A DNA stretch of 64,000 nucleotides from Methanobrevibacter millerae (GTDB lineage: Archaea > Methanobacteriota > Methanobacteria > Methanobacteriales > Methanobacteriaceae). Position 1 is the first letter of the stretch, and each line of letters begins with the position of its first letter. This document shows, in pieces, positions 1 to 8,795 of this stretch. Below the pieces are notes generated by a model. It had not been told where the DNA came from. It did no database searches and saw nothing but the letters and a program-made list of their open reading frames with translations. Location: assembly GCF_001477655.1 (NCBI RefSeq), contig NZ_CP011266.1, forward strand, positions 2,340,001-2,404,000. Reading direction: 5' to 3'. Both the position numbers and the translations under genes were made by a program.

Positions 1-78
1 AGAATTTTCATCAGCACATACTAAAGACATGCTTAAAAATAATACTAGAACCATAGAGAACAGATAATATTTCCTAAT
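1..78 (-). CDS. Secreted protein, 5' end only (signal peptide); runs off the window
   Basis: Only the N-terminus is in the window. The leftward frame reads IRKYYLFSMVLVLFLS and ends in a cleavage-like LVCADENS, so it has a basic n-region, a hydrophobic core and a short polar end typical of a signal peptide. No ATG, GTG or TTG fits a ribosome site: GGGGGT at 85-90 lies 6 nt before an ATT codon (78-76), and starting there restores the basic n-region. The in-frame ATG at 54 would leave a signal peptide with no positive charge and no ribosome site. The gene lies directly downstream of the adhesin-like gene at 124-2436, so it is probably a second surface protein, but the mature part is not visible. 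Confidence 0.5.
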   Translation of the reverse strand, partial: MRKYYLFSMVLVLFLSMSLVCADENS

Positions 79-123
79 AAAAAAACCCCCACAATTTTTT
101 AAATAATAAAATAAATTAAGCGA

Positions 124-2436
124 TTAAGCCTCATTTTTAACAGTAATTTTGTTGTTTATATTATATTCATCATAGGATGAAGTTACGATATATTCACCAT
201 CCGCCAAATTGACAATTAGATTGGCAATTCCTTCGCTGTCGGTTACATTTGTGTATATGACGCCATTAATATTAAAATCTATGCTTTGATTTGCATAAGG
301 TTTACCTTGTCCGTCAATTAATCTTGCCTTGAAGTTTGTTGCATTTGTATGACTTACAGCATCATCTGCAAACAATACCGGAAGGATAGTTACTATATTA
401 GTATACTTTAATGAATTATATTCCGCAGTTACGACATAAGATCCCGGCTGCAATCTTAAATTGAGATTTGCATAACCTGATTCATTAGTGGTTCTTGTAT
501 AGAATACACCATTGATGTTGAATTTAACATCAGCATTCGCTAAAGGATTGCCGACATTATCCAATACCTTGATTGAATATGCAGAATCATTTCTGTAATA
601 CTTTGTTATGTCATGGCCGTCAACCAAAACAGGCAAAACCTTAACATTGTTACTGTGCTGTTCGCCGTTGTTCGGATTAATTGCAGTTAAAATATAATCT
701 CCAGGATTTAAATTTATATTCAATTTAGCCTGACCATTGTTATCGGTTGTTCTTGTGTAAAATACACCATTAATATTAAATTGAACACCAACATTAACCA
801 AAGGTTTTCCAGATGCATCCAAGAATTTAGCATAATATTGAGTGTCGTTTCTGTACATTTTTACAATGTCATTTCCTGAAATAGTATGTAAAACATTAAC
901 GTTCGCTGTTGTGCTGTTTTTACCAAAAGCACCAGCATAACTTGCAGAGACAGTATAATTTCCTGAATTTAAATTTAATGCAATTGAAGCCAATCCATTG
1001 TCATTTGTGGTTTTTACATAGTCAACACCATTGACATTTATAGTGACATTTTGGCCAGAAATTCCATCATTGTTTACATCCTTCAAGTATACATTGAACC
1101 TTTCAGAACCTTTATAATATTTTTTAACATCATTTGCTGAAATTAAAGCACCATATTCATTTACTTTTAATTTAATGCTATTGACAAAATTATTATTAAG
1201 TGAATATACCAAATCAGATTTTCCGGATTTAACTGCCTTGAGTGAAAGGGTGATGAAATTTTGACTGTTACAATCATTCAAATACCATGTTACAACGCGG
1301 GGAGCGGCATCATAAGTAAATGTTCCTTTTGAAAGGGTGGCTGTGTTGAAATCAAAGCCTTCGGGAATAGCGAATCTAACAACAGGATTTGATTTTGCAA
1401 TATAATTTACTTGATAAGTTAAATCTATTTTTTCTCCAACTATGTATGATTTGACCGGAGACAATAACTTAAAGATTTCAACAGCACTGTTTGAAAAGAC
1501 ATGGGTCCCTAAACCTAATTTGCCGGGAGTAGCCGGAAGAGAAGACCTGGAAATATAATTATTAAAGAAATAAATATTATCTGCCAGGGATGAAGTTGAC
1601 CTTCCAACACCCGCACCGTTGTCATTTGATGCATACACATCAACACTATAGGATAATCCGTTAGATGACTCGGACAGTTTCCAATGGTAAGTCATGAGAT
1701 TTCTTCTGTTGACCCCATAGGAATCAGTATAACCTATCCTAATTGCTTCATCAACAGGACTTGCAGCAGTGTTGAATGTTGATTTTTGAGAATATGAGTA
1801 TACGTTAGGACATACCACAAACTGTCCAGGCTCCAATTTTCCGGTATGATGTAAGTTTGCAAATGCAACACCATAAGTTCCATCGTTTGCCTTGATTACA
1901 AAATGACCCATGGAATATCTGGCGAGGATGTTGTGAATTCTTGAAAGATAACTGTCTGAAATTTGATTGTTTACAACCATTTCACTGGCAATGCTTTCAA
2001 TTTGTCTGAATACACTGCCGTCAGTTATACCACCATTACCAATGAGCCATCCGTTAGATGTTACAATCGAATGGACAAAATAGCCATCAGGATTTTTATA
2101 TTGCTTTACATATTCGATATCTCCCCATTTACCGCTTTCAACAATGATATCAAGAGCATTTGTTGCATCCCGCCTATGGGAGATAACGCCTTCATTATCG
2201 CTTACATGAAGAACAATAGAGCTGCACTCACTTAATTCAATCAAATCATCATCACTGTTTGTTTCCATATCAACAATTGGAGAACCGTCAGCATACTGTT
2301 CTACAATTACATCATCATTTATTTGTGTTTCTTGAGCAACTGTTCCATTTATCGAATCATCAGCTGAAACAAATGAAATGCTCAACAGAAAAACAATTGT
2401 TAAAATAAAAATAAAAAATTTTGAATATTTTTTAAT
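124..2436 (-). CDS. Adhesin-like surface protein with Ig-like repeats, probable ATT start
   Basis: A secreted protein of about 770 residues. The N-terminus (IKKYSKFFIFILTIVF, then SFVSADDS) is a clear signal peptide. Residues of about 60-340 form a domain I do not recognise. The C-terminal half holds four tandem domains of roughly 80-95 residues with the motif INGVxYxxTT and NLxxGxYxVTA, which is the pattern of bacterial Ig-like/carboxypeptidase-regulatory beta-sandwich repeats in methanogen adhesin-like proteins. No membrane anchor or sortase motif is seen at the C-terminus (KITVKNEA). The only standard start in frame, TTG at 2385, has no ribosome site and removes most of the signal peptide. 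ATT at 2436 lies 6 nt after GAGGTG. Function is probably cell-surface attachment; the ligand is unknown. Confidence 0.8.
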   Translation of the reverse strand: MKKYSKFFIFILTIVFLLSISFVSADDSINGTVAQETQINDDVIVEQYADGSPIVDMETNSDDDLIELSECSSIVLHVSDNEGVISHRRDATNALDIIVESGKWGDIEYVKQYKNPDGYFVHSIVTSNGWLIGNGGITDGSVFRQIESIASEMVVNNQISDSYLSRIHNILARYSMGHFVIKANDGTYGVAFANLHHTGKLEPGQFVVCPNVYSYSQKSTFNTAASPVDEAIRIGYTDSYGVNRRNLMTYHWKLSESSNGLSYSVDVYASNDNGAGVGRSTSSLADNIYFFNNYISRSSLPATPGKLGLGTHVFSNSAVEIFKLLSPVKSYIVGEKIDLTYQVNYIAKSNPVVRFAIPEGFDFNTATLSKGTFTYDAAPRVVTWYLNDCNSQNFITLSLKAVKSGKSDLVYSLNNNFVNSIKLKVNEYGALISANDVKKYYKGSERFNVYLKDVNNDGISGQNVTINVNGVDYVKTTNDNGLASIALNLNSGNYTVSASYAGAFGKNSTTANVNVLHTISGNDIVKMYRNDTQYYAKFLDASGKPLVNVGVQFNINGVFYTRTTDNNGQAKLNINLNPGDYILTAINPNNGEQHSNNVKVLPVLVDGHDITKYYRNDSAYSIKVLDNVGNPLANADVKFNINGVFYTRTTNESGYANLNLRLQPGSYVVTAEYNSLKYTNIVTILPVLFADDAVSHTNATNFKARLIDGQGKPYANQSIDFNINGVIYTNVTDSEGIANLIVNLADGEYIVTSSYDEYNINNKITVKNEA

Positions 2437-2519
2437 TTAAAACACCTCATAAGAAAATTATGTTAGAAGTGATAAAAATATATTGCTAAAAAAAGAAAAA
2501 AGAAAAGAGTTATAAGTAA

Positions 2520-2951
2520 TTAATATCCGGTTACGCTACCCTGAGCTGCAGCTTGAATTTGTTGAGCCTGACCTTGAAGATTTGCCAAAATGTCAGTGAC
2601 TTGCTGTAAGTTAGCCAACATTTTATCTAAGCTGTCTTCCAAATCTTTTTTCTGCCCAGCAATAATTTTCTTAGCGCCTTCAGCATCTTTTTTAATAGCG
2701 TATCCTGCACCAATACTTATAATAATTTCATCAGTGTCTTTGAGTTCCCCTTTAATGAAAGAACCAGCACCCACAGGTACAAAAGCCTCAACAGACTTTT
2801 CACCATTCAAATCATCTAAAGTGTTGGATAATGCATCGACTTCACCAATGGAAGCTTGAATTAATTCGATTTGCTGGCGAATTAAATCTGCTTGTTGATT
2901 GTATGCATTAATTTCATTAATGAGTTCATTCATTTTTTGCTGATCTTCCAT
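2520..2951 (-). CDS. pfdA: Prefoldin alpha subunit
   Basis: Encodes 143 residues, the usual size of archaeal prefoldin alpha. Two long coiled-coil helices (about residues 1-50 and 90-135) flank a central beta segment containing VPVGAGSFIKGEL and IISIGAGYAIKK, the beta-hairpin region that builds the hexamer base. Prefoldin is a cytosolic jellyfish-shaped chaperone that passes unfolded proteins to the thermosome. It is the last gene of a leftward cluster beginning near 6786 that encodes ribosomal and RNA-processing proteins, and this neighbourhood is common in archaea. The start ATG at 2951 is preceded by AGGTGTTATT. Confidence 0.93.
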   Translation of the reverse strand: MEDQQKMNELINEINAYNQQADLIRQQIELIQASIGEVDALSNTLDDLNGEKSVEAFVPVGAGSFIKGELKDTDEIIISIGAGYAIKKDAEGAKKIIAGQKKDLEDSLDKMLANLQQVTDILANLQGQAQQIQAAAQGSVTGY

Positions 2952-2973
2952 AATAACACCTCTTAAAGTGCGA

Positions 2974-3198
2974 TTATAAAATTTCTTTTACAATTGGGTC
3001 TACAACATCTTCAGGAGCAATTTCAGTGATTTCAGAAATTTTAATTTGGTTTCTGTTAATACCGTGTTTGCTTCCGAAACGTTCATAAATTTTTTGTTTA
3101 ATATCAGCTTCACTGGTAGCTTTATATTCTTTTACAAATTTATGAAAATCATCACCCATTACAAAAGTACCTTTAACTCTGTAAATTTTAGTTATCAT
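2974..3198 (-). CDS. rpl18a: Large-subunit ribosomal protein L18Ae (L20a/LX)
   Basis: A 74-residue protein with the archaeal LX pattern: N-terminal IYRVKGTF, an FVKEYKATSEADIKQKIYERFGSKHG core and IKISEI. It is the short single-domain archaeal version of eukaryotic L18a. It lies between aIF6 and prefoldin alpha, the standard archaeal order, and probably shares their transcript; the gap to eif6 is 20 nt. Confidence 0.9.
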   Translation of the reverse strand: MITKIYRVKGTFVMGDDFHKFVKEYKATSEADIKQKIYERFGSKHGINRNQIKISEITEIAPEDVVDPIVKEIL

Positions 3199-3218
3199 AT
3201 TAATCCCTCAGATTGTAA

Positions 3219-3890
3219 TTATAAATCATCTAAAAAGCCTAATGCCTCTTCAACTCTAGCCATTTCAGGACCAGTACTGTCTTTAGCAACAATTGCCCCA
3301 TTTGAATTAGCAATGGAACATGCGCCAACTAAAGAAATACCTCTTCCAACAGTACCGACGTCTCCTTCAACACCAAATACTTTACGAGAAAAGTCAACTT
3401 CACTTTCAACAGCCGTGCTACTAATTAAAAATCCCTTGTTGGTTACGGATATCAATGATCCGATAATGTCACTTCCAACCATGGAGGTTGCTTCAACATC
3501 AACATCCAATGTGGATTCAATAGTGTTAATAGCATCTTCAGACAGGAACGGACTTACGATAGCACCATTGTCATTGGCCGCAACAATATTTCCAACTGCA
3601 GTATAATTGCCAGGAATTGCTGCCACTTCAAGACCTAATTCCTTAAACTGTTCAACTTCTCTATCCAAAACATGTGGGGAAACAACAATACCTTTGGAAT
3701 TGGCTACAGATAAAGATCCAATAAGGCTACTTCCAGAAACAGAAGACTTAACAGCAGGAACCTCCAAAGTTTCCTCAACCAATTTGACTTTTTCGTCAAT
3801 TAAGTTATAAGGAACAATAGCAACATCATCAGTTACCTGAATGAAAACTCCAATATTAGGATTTCCTACAACATCGATTCTTCTTAACAT
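3219..3890 (-). CDS. eif6: Translation initiation factor aIF6
   Basis: A 223-residue protein made of about five repeats of roughly 44 residues, visible as recurring GNxxVAxxNGxIVSP-like turns (for example NIVAANDNGAIVSP and SIANSNGAIVAK). This is the pentein fold of IF6. It binds the 50S subunit and prevents early joining with the 30S subunit, and it also takes part in 50S maturation. Its place between L31e and LX in a ribosomal cluster agrees. The ATG at 3890 is preceded by GAGGTGACAAT. Confidence 0.94.
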   Translation of the reverse strand: MLRRIDVVGNPNIGVFIQVTDDVAIVPYNLIDEKVKLVEETLEVPAVKSSVSGSSLIGSLSVANSKGIVVSPHVLDREVEQFKELGLEVAAIPGNYTAVGNIVAANDNGAIVSPFLSEDAINTIESTLDVDVEATSMVGSDIIGSLISVTNKGFLISSTAVESEVDFSRKVFGVEGDVGTVGRGISLVGACSIANSNGAIVAKDSTGPEMARVEEALGFLDDL

Positions 3891-3932
3891 ATTGTCACCT
3901 CACTTGTCAAGTATTTGAAAAAAGTACAATAG

Positions 3933-4178
3933 CTATTCTGCTAAAGTAGCTTCTACAACACCATCATCATCTTTAACTGCTTTTACAGTAATTTTAGAAG
4001 GTATTTTTTGAATACCTCTTGCCCAAATTACATGATTGATAGATTCATCAAGTTTGACTTCTTCTGCTTTCATGTGTTTGGTTAAGAAATTTTTAACTTC
4101 CCTAATAGCTCTAGGAGCTCTGATAGTCCTTTTGACATTTTTTACATTTCTAAGTGGAATAGTGTAAACTCTTTCCAT
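3933..4178 (-). CDS. rpl31e: Large-subunit ribosomal protein L31e
   Basis: An 81-residue basic protein with [22 protein letters not shown] and a [18 protein letters not shown] segment, matching archaeal/eukaryotic L31e, which sits near the peptide exit tunnel. L39e lies 11 nt upstream on the same strand and aIF6 follows downstream, a conserved archaeal arrangement. The length is typical for the family. Confidence 0.94.
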   Translation of the reverse strand: MERVYTIPLRNVKNVKRTIRAPRAIREVKNFLTKHMKAEEVKLDESINHVIWARGIQKIPSKITVKAVKDDDGVVEATLAE

Positions 4179-4189
4179 GATAAATCCCC

Positions 4190-4345
4190 CTATAATTTAA
4201 GGCTGTTTCTTCTCCAATGTCTAGGTTTAGGTCTGTATCTAAGTTTACGATTAGTTTTAGCATAAGCCCAGATTGGAATTCTCCTATTTTGTTTGTTTGC
4301 TTTTGCCATCCTTAATTTTTTAGCTAATGGTTTATTTCTACTCAT
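4190..4345 (-). CDS. rpl39e: Large-subunit ribosomal protein L39e
   Basis: A short gene of 51 codons plus stop. The protein starts [20 protein letters not shown] and ends [14 protein letters not shown], the strongly basic, tryptophan-containing pattern of L39e. This protein lines the ribosomal exit tunnel. It is followed by rpl31e after an 11-nt gap, the usual archaeal pair. ATG at 4345 is preceded by AGGTGAAAAA. Confidence 0.95.
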   Translation of the reverse strand: MSRNKPLAKKLRMAKANKQNRRIPIWAYAKTNRKLRYRPKPRHWRRNSLKL

Positions 4346-4374
4346 TTTTTCACCTGTGAATAAAGTATAATAAA

Positions 4375-4956
4375 TTATTTATATCCTATAACTCGAGTTT
4401 GATAATGTTCCGGAAATATGTCTAGAGAATTTCCTCCCTTCTCATCAATCAAAGTCCTTATTTCAACCTCATAATCTGAGCTGTTATCCTTATTGCTCTT
4501 TTCATGAGATATTTCAAATAGATTAGATGTTATTAATTTAACAGATTTGTGACCAAAACTATCCAAATTAATGTATTGAACATTCTTTCTATCTTCAAGG
4601 CTCCTTATCTGATTGATATTGAGTTTTGGAGTTCTGTCATCCCTTCTTGTACCGTCGGCAATAATATCATATCTATCAGCAACTTCTTCAATAACTGTTT
4701 CATGAATAAACTTTATTCCATCATTTGGAAAGCCATCATTCATAATCATGTCACAGGTCTTATCTAAAATCTCAAAATCCAAATCCAAGACTTTATGATT
4801 GAAACCCAATGATTCTGCTGATTTGCTGGCAGGAATATATGAATCATAAACACCGAAATTTGCAGTGCATAATTCAACATCAAGACCTAATCTTTTAAGC
4901 ATTACTGCCATGAAAGATGAATCCTTACCACCACTATACAATACAGCCGCTTTCAT
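4375..4956 (-). CDS. PP-loop ATPase (asparagine synthase/ExsB-like), function unknown
   Basis: A 193-residue protein beginning [14 protein letters not shown], the SGGKDS PP-loop of N-type ATP pyrophosphatases, which adenylate a substrate before nucleophilic attack. [13 protein letters not shown] resembles the second nucleotide-binding loop of this superfamily. It lacks zinc-binding cysteine pairs of tRNA thiolation enzymes, so the substrate is not evident; I believe it matches the archaeal DUF7411 group. It is a regular member of archaeal clusters with rps19e, PDCD5-like protein and rpl39e, hinting at RNA or ribosome modification. The start is 5 nt from the end of the PDCD5-like gene. Confidence 0.7.
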   Translation of the reverse strand: MKAAVLYSGGKDSSFMAVMLKRLGLDVELCTANFGVYDSYIPASKSAESLGFNHKVLDLDFEILDKTCDMIMNDGFPNDGIKFIHETVIEEVADRYDIIADGTRRDDRTPKLNINQIRSLEDRKNVQYINLDSFGHKSVKLITSNLFEISHEKSNKDNSSDYEVEIRTLIDEKGGNSLDIFPEHYQTRVIGYK

Positions 4957-4961
4957 GAGTA

Positions 4962-5327
4962 CTATTTCCTTGTAATTTTAATCTCCCTTTTTTGACCAGC
5001 AATTTGTCTTAAAAGAACTTTTAACTGATCATCAGTGACTTTTCCTCTTAAACTACCCGCCTGAGCAGATTGAATCAATTGAAGTTCAATTTGATTAACA
5101 AGTTCCGGTTTGGTTAATTTAAGATTAGCCAATCTGTTACGAGCTTCAGAAGTCATAATCTGACCTAAAATCTGTTTTTTCTGAGCTTCAAATTTTGCCT
5201 GTGCCTCTTGCTGTTGCATTTGTTGAGCAGCAACCTGTTGCTGTTGCGCTTGTTGCTGTTGTGCAGCAGCTTGCTGTGCTTGCAACTCAGCCATTCTTTT
5301 TTGACGAATTTCATCAAGATCGCTCAT
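4962..5327 (-). CDS. PDCD5/TFAR19-family DNA-binding protein
   Basis: A 121-residue protein. Residues 1-50 form a charged, glutamine- and alanine-rich helix (MSDLDEIRQKRMAEL followed by runs of Q and A). Residues 55-115 are a helical bundle with ILTSEARxRLxNLKLTKPE-like sequence and a basic tail IKITRK, the pattern of archaeal PDCD5 homologues. These bind DNA in vitro and their cellular role is unclear. The gene is found next to rps19e in many archaea, as here. The long Q run is more extended than I would expect in most homologues. Confidence 0.88.
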   Translation of the reverse strand: MSDLDEIRQKRMAELQAQQAAAQQQQAQQQQVAAQQMQQQEAQAKFEAQKKQILGQIMTSEARNRLANLKLTKPELVNQIELQLIQSAQAGSLRGKVTDDQLKVLLRQIAGQKREIKITRK

Positions 5328-5379
5328 ATCAAACTCTCCAATATAAATTTTAATTATCCGTTATAAGTTCAGAATATAA

Positions 5380-6096
5380 TTATTTTCTCCTTAAAGATGA
5401 AAGTAGTGAATCAACAGCATTATCTAAATCTTCTTTGTTTAATGAAGAAATTGATTCAAATACTGGTTTGGAATGTCTTTCTTTTACATCATCACTAAAT
5501 TCTTTAATTGCTTTTGATATGTGTTCATGTCCTGCGTCAATTTTAGAAATTGCATTAATGAACTCATCTTTATCAGCATCTTCGATTTTGGAATTTTCTT
5601 TTATTGCTGAACTTAATCTGTTAAGAAAATTAGAATGAATTTCAGATTCAGATTGGTTACTAAATTTTGCAAGTTCAGGAATATCTTTAATGATTTCACC
5701 AGCGGTTTTATCTAAAAAGGATCTTCCTTTAGGAGAAACAACTCTTCCTCCTTCAACTTTTTCAACTAAACCTGCGTCTTCTAATTGGTGAAGAGCATTT
5801 CTAATGATAGCTCCACTACCTTTTCTAAATACTTCAGGAGTTACACCACGGTCTTTTTTACCACCGTAGAAAGTTCTTAAACTCATTACTCCAACAGGTC
5901 CATCCATGTACACTCTTCTAATGATAGATGCACATCTTACATACCACCAATCAGCATTTTCTGGTTTTCTTTCTTTGTGAACACCAGTTTTAACAAAATT
6001 GGACCATGCAGGGGAATTGATTTTATCATTTTCTTTAAATTCTTCTGCGACTTTTTTAATTAATAAATCTGCAGGTACATCAAATACAGTAGTCAT
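5380..6096 (-). CDS. rps19e: Small-subunit ribosomal protein S19e with long C-terminal extension
   Basis: Residues 1 to about 145 are a complete archaeal S19e: [13 protein letters not shown] at the start, PxWxxFVKTGxHKER, [14 protein letters not shown] and SFYGG-like [10 protein letters not shown], ending in the winged-helix part [21 protein letters not shown]19e acts in 30S assembly and 16S rRNA maturation. Archaeal S19e is normally about 150 residues, but this one runs to 238. The extra about 90 residues ([13 protein letters not shown] to SSLRRK) are acidic-basic helical sequence without a domain I recognise. The frame is continuous, so this is a real fusion or extension rather than an annotation error. 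It is followed by the PDCD5-like gene. Confidence 0.92.
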   Translation of the reverse strand: MTTVFDVPADLLIKKVAEEFKENDKINSPAWSNFVKTGVHKERKPENADWWYVRCASIIRRVYMDGPVGVMSLRTFYGGKKDRGVTPEVFRKGSGAIIRNALHQLEDAGLVEKVEGGRVVSPKGRSFLDKTAGEIIKDIPELAKFSNQSESEIHSNFLNRLSSAIKENSKIEDADKDEFINAISKIDAGHEHISKAIKEFSDDVKERHSKPVFESISSLNKEDLDNAVDSLLSSLRRK

Positions 6097-6194
6097 ATTA
6101 ATTCTCCAATATTTTATTAAATAATTGTCCTCTTAATCCACTGTAAATTTAAGACCTAAAAAATAGGGCCTGTAACTCTAAATTTAAGTAATTC

Positions 6195-6452
6195 TTAAGG
6201 CTTTTTTTTGTAAATTACAGCAACATGTCCTCTAACATCGATTAATTTACATCGAGTTTTTTCGACAATCTCTGCAATATAAGTATCTTTATCTCTAGCG
6301 ATATTTTTTGCAAATTTAAGTTTGACAATTTCATTAGCCTTAAGCTGGCGTTTGATTTCTTCAATGACATTGTCATTGACACCACTTTTACCAATGTTAA
6401 TTGTCATCGCGGAAAGAGCTCTATTCATCATTTCTTTTTTGGATTGACTCAT
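6195..6452 (-). CDS. YhbY/CRM-domain RNA-binding protein
   Basis: An 85-residue single CRM (YhbY) domain: NIGKSGVNDNVIEEIKRQLK, then VKLKFAKN, and a C-terminal RGHVAVIYKK. The GKxG loop is the RNA-contacting motif of the family. E. coli YhbY binds pre-50S particles, so a role in large-subunit assembly is likely. The start overlaps the end of the RNase P gene by 32 nt, which implies translational coupling. Confidence 0.88.
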   Translation of the reverse strand: MSQSKKEMMNRALSAMTINIGKSGVNDNVIEEIKRQLKANEIVKLKFAKNIARDKDTYIAEIVEKTRCKLIDVRGHVAVIYKKKP

Positions 6453-6786
6453 ATCTAGCTCTCCTTTTATTTTTCTTTTCCTTACTGTAAGGAATTCTCA
6501 TAACATGGCCACATTCTCCACAAAAAATGTTGACTTTCTCGTCAACGAGCCGGACGGACGAATTATGACCATAGTAAAGGAACTTACCGCAATTCCGACA
6601 ATACCTTCTAGACCATTTTTCCGGAATTTTGGTATTGTACTTTGTGGACAATCTTCTAGCTAATTCAACATATCGATCAGACCGTTCGGGATGGGTGATG
6701 AATTCCATCTCAGCACGCTCAAAAAGAATGTTCATTCTTTCAATAGCTATATCAATCATCCATTTAGGTCTTTTTCCTCTACTCAA
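6421..6786 (-). CDS. rnp4: Ribonuclease P protein component 4 (Rpp21)
   Basis: A protein of 121 residues from a TTG start. It contains WMIDIAIERMNILFERAE, HPERSDRYVELARR and four zinc ligands (CRNC and CGEC), the pattern of Rpp21, which pairs with Rpp29 on the catalytic RNase P RNA and helps process pre-tRNA 5' ends. The open frame extends upstream to 6864, but the TTG at 6786 has a strong ribosome site (TAAGGAGGATA) a few bases upstream, so I take it as the start. It is the first gene of the leftward ribosomal cluster. Confidence 0.9.
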   Translation of the reverse strand: MSRGKRPKWMIDIAIERMNILFERAEMEFITHPERSDRYVELARRLSTKYNTKIPEKWSRRYCRNCGKFLYYGHNSSVRLVDEKVNIFCGECGHVMRIPYSKEKKNKRRARYESIQKRNDE

Positions 6787-7091
6787 AAATATCCTCCTTA
6801 ATTGTCGGATATAATATTCAAAAATTGAATTAAAATGATTTGCGCAAATTAAAACAAAAACCATAGTTAAATGATAACCTTAGGTTAACATGAATATTAA
6901 AAATAAATATGAATTTCAACATTAATAAATGTTATGCAAAACCTGAAAAATATCAAAAAATCTGTTGAAAAATACATGAAATTAAATGAAAAGTAACTTT
7001 CATAATCTGAAATGAAAGTATTGAAACTGCAATTAAAATAATGCTAAACTATATTATTTAAAAAGACCATGATAATAAAATAAAAATAAAC
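6787..7091. other. Non-coding gap between AK6-like gene and rnp4
   Basis: About 305 bases of AT-rich DNA with no supported gene. It must hold the promoter of the leftward rnp4-to-pfdA cluster. A 13-bp perfect palindrome TAACCT-T-AGGTTA at 6875-6887 lies about 90 bases upstream of the rnp4 start and could be a regulator site. No terminator is clear. Confidence 0.5.
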
Positions 7092-7634
7092 CTATTGATG
7101 TGTGAGTAGCCAATCCATGAAATCAATTTCACCAAAAGTTAGTTCTTTTTTATTGTTGACAACATCTAAAAGTATTGAAACAACATCATCAACATCCAAA
7201 TTGCTGACATCCAATTCATATACATTATTTTCATAAATATCTAAACTTTCAGCCGAACATACGCCCAATGCTTCAGCTTCAAGATTTTCATGAATTTTAG
7301 CATCCGAATAATTTCTTAAAGCCAATCTTTCTTTTAAAATTTCAGGCCTGCATCTCAATATAATCAACTTATCGGCACCTGAGCACAGATGAGACAAATG
7401 ACCTTCAACAATAAGATTATCTGTTTTTGAAATAATATCTAAAAGAAGTTCGTTTAAAGCATCAATATCGATGACCTTATATCCTTTATCTTCATCAATG
7501 CCTAAAACTAAATTGTTAGAAATAGCTAAGTCATTAACTTTAACTAATTCCCAATTTAATTTCCCGGCCAATATTTCGCTGACGGTGGTCTTTCCAGTGC
7601 ATGGAGTTCCACTGATAAAAATAATATTGGACAT
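7092..7634 (-). CDS. AK6/Fap7-like adenylate kinase
   Basis: A 180-residue P-loop kinase. The Walker A is ISGTPCTGKTTVS, a form typical of AK6 (hCINAP/Fap7). IVEGHLSHLC and LRCRPEILKERL are the base-binding and lid segments. In eukaryotes and archaea this family is a nucleoside monophosphate kinase/ATPase that works in late 30S/40S maturation with S11/uS11. The last about 20 residues carry acidic and aromatic positions (FGEIDFMDWL). It is followed upstream, 7 nt away, by a DRG-type GTPase, so the two probably share a transcript. Confidence 0.85.
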   Translation of the reverse strand: MSNIIFISGTPCTGKTTVSEILAGKLNWELVKVNDLAISNNLVLGIDEDKGYKVIDIDALNELLLDIISKTDNLIVEGHLSHLCSGADKLIILRCRPEILKERLALRNYSDAKIHENLEAEALGVCSAESLDIYENNVYELDVSNLDVDDVVSILLDVVNNKKELTFGEIDFMDWLLTHQ

Positions 7635-7641
7635 AAATATC

Positions 7642-8736
7642 TTATTTTTTTAATATGATTCTTAAAACATCCTCATCATCCAAAACATGATCAGGCCCAA
7701 CCTTTTGACCCGGAAACTTGACTGATGTTCCCCATACTTTTGCATGACGGAAGTTTTTAACGAATTCTCTGTGAAGTTTTCCACAAGCATCTATTACGGT
7801 AGAACCCTTTTTGATAACCAACGGATCTTCCATATCTGCTTTTCTTCCTTGAGGTTTAAGATAAACCCTAACCAAATCCAAATTATCAAATATCAAATCC
7901 TTTAACTCGTCAATATTTGTCTTTTTATCTGCAGAAATAGGAATGAACTCCGGAATGTACTTTTTAAGTTCTTCCAAGTAATTTTCATCAACTAAATCGA
8001 CCTTATTCAATAAAATCAGCATAGGAACATATGTTTTATTCCTGTCCAAAACATCAATGAACTGGTCAATAGTCACATCGTCCCTGAACAGAACATCGGC
8101 ATTATGCATTCCATACTCATTAATGATAGATCTTATAGTCTTTTCATCCAAGTGAGTTAAAGGACAAGTTGATGAAACCTTTACACCACCGAGCTTTTTT
8201 CTGTTGACTGTAACGTCAGGTGGGCGTTCATTAGGTCTTATACCAATATTTCTTAGTTCTTTTAAAATAACATCCAAATGCTGTGGATTTAAAGTATCTA
8301 AAACAATTAAAATCAAATCTGCTGTTCTTGCAACAGACAGTATTTCTTTTCCTCTTCCTTTACCGCTACTTGCTCCAGTGATAATTCCAGGAATATCAAA
8401 AACTTGTATCTTTGCATTCTTATGTTCCATGACACCGGGAACAATATCTAAAGTTGTAAATTGATAAGCACCAACCTTACTTTCAGCATTAGTAATTTCA
8501 TTCAATAATGTAGATTTACCAACAGACGGAAATCCCACAAGCACAACTGTTGCATCACCAGTTTTTTTCATGTGAAACCCCTGACCCTTATGGCCAGAGC
8601 TGCTGCGTTGAAGAGATTCCTCCTTCAATCTTGAAAGTTTAGCTTTTAATTTTCCAATATGGTGTGAAGTAGCTTTATTATATGGTGTCTTTTGAATTTC
8701 TTCCTCAATGTCTTTAATTTTATCCTCAATACCCAT
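7642..8736 (-). CDS. DRG-family GTP-binding protein
   Basis: A 364-residue Obg-related GTPase. G1 is [12 protein letters not shown]3 is DIPGI, G4 is NKVD and G5 is SADKK. The N-terminus is the charged helical HTH-like region ([26 protein letters not shown]) and the C-terminus is a TGS domain (residues of about 290-364, ending [11 protein letters not shown]). DRG proteins bind ribosomes and are thought to relieve stalled elongation. Full length for the archaeal family. The downstream AK6-like gene is 7 nt away. Confidence 0.92.
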   Translation of the reverse strand: MGIEDKIKDIEEEIQKTPYNKATSHHIGKLKAKLSRLKEESLQRSSSGHKGQGFHMKKTGDATVVLVGFPSVGKSTLLNEITNAESKVGAYQFTTLDIVPGVMEHKNAKIQVFDIPGIITGASSGKGRGKEILSVARTADLILIVLDTLNPQHLDVILKELRNIGIRPNERPPDVTVNRKKLGGVKVSSTCPLTHLDEKTIRSIINEYGMHNADVLFRDDVTIDQFIDVLDRNKTYVPMLILLNKVDLVDENYLEELKKYIPEFIPISADKKTNIDELKDLIFDNLDLVRVYLKPQGRKADMEDPLVIKKGSTVIDACGKLHREFVKNFRHAKVWGTSVKFPGQKVGPDHVLDDEDVLRIILKK

Positions 8737-8771
8737 TAAATCACCATATTAATTTTAAAATATAAAAAAAG

Positions 8772-8795
8772 AGATTGGAAAAAATATTCCAATCT
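8772..8795 (-). terminator. Terminator of aglB
   Basis: Perfect 9-bp arms AGATTGGAA/TTCCAATCT with a 6-nt loop overlap the aglB stop codon. In the leftward direction a T run (CTTTTTTTATA) follows. Confidence 0.7.

Noticed and set aside
3046-3606. 186-codon rightward ORF
   Set aside because: It lies antisense to aIF6 and LX, whose products are clear. The translation has no recognisable domain and no ribosome site; it is a shadow frame.
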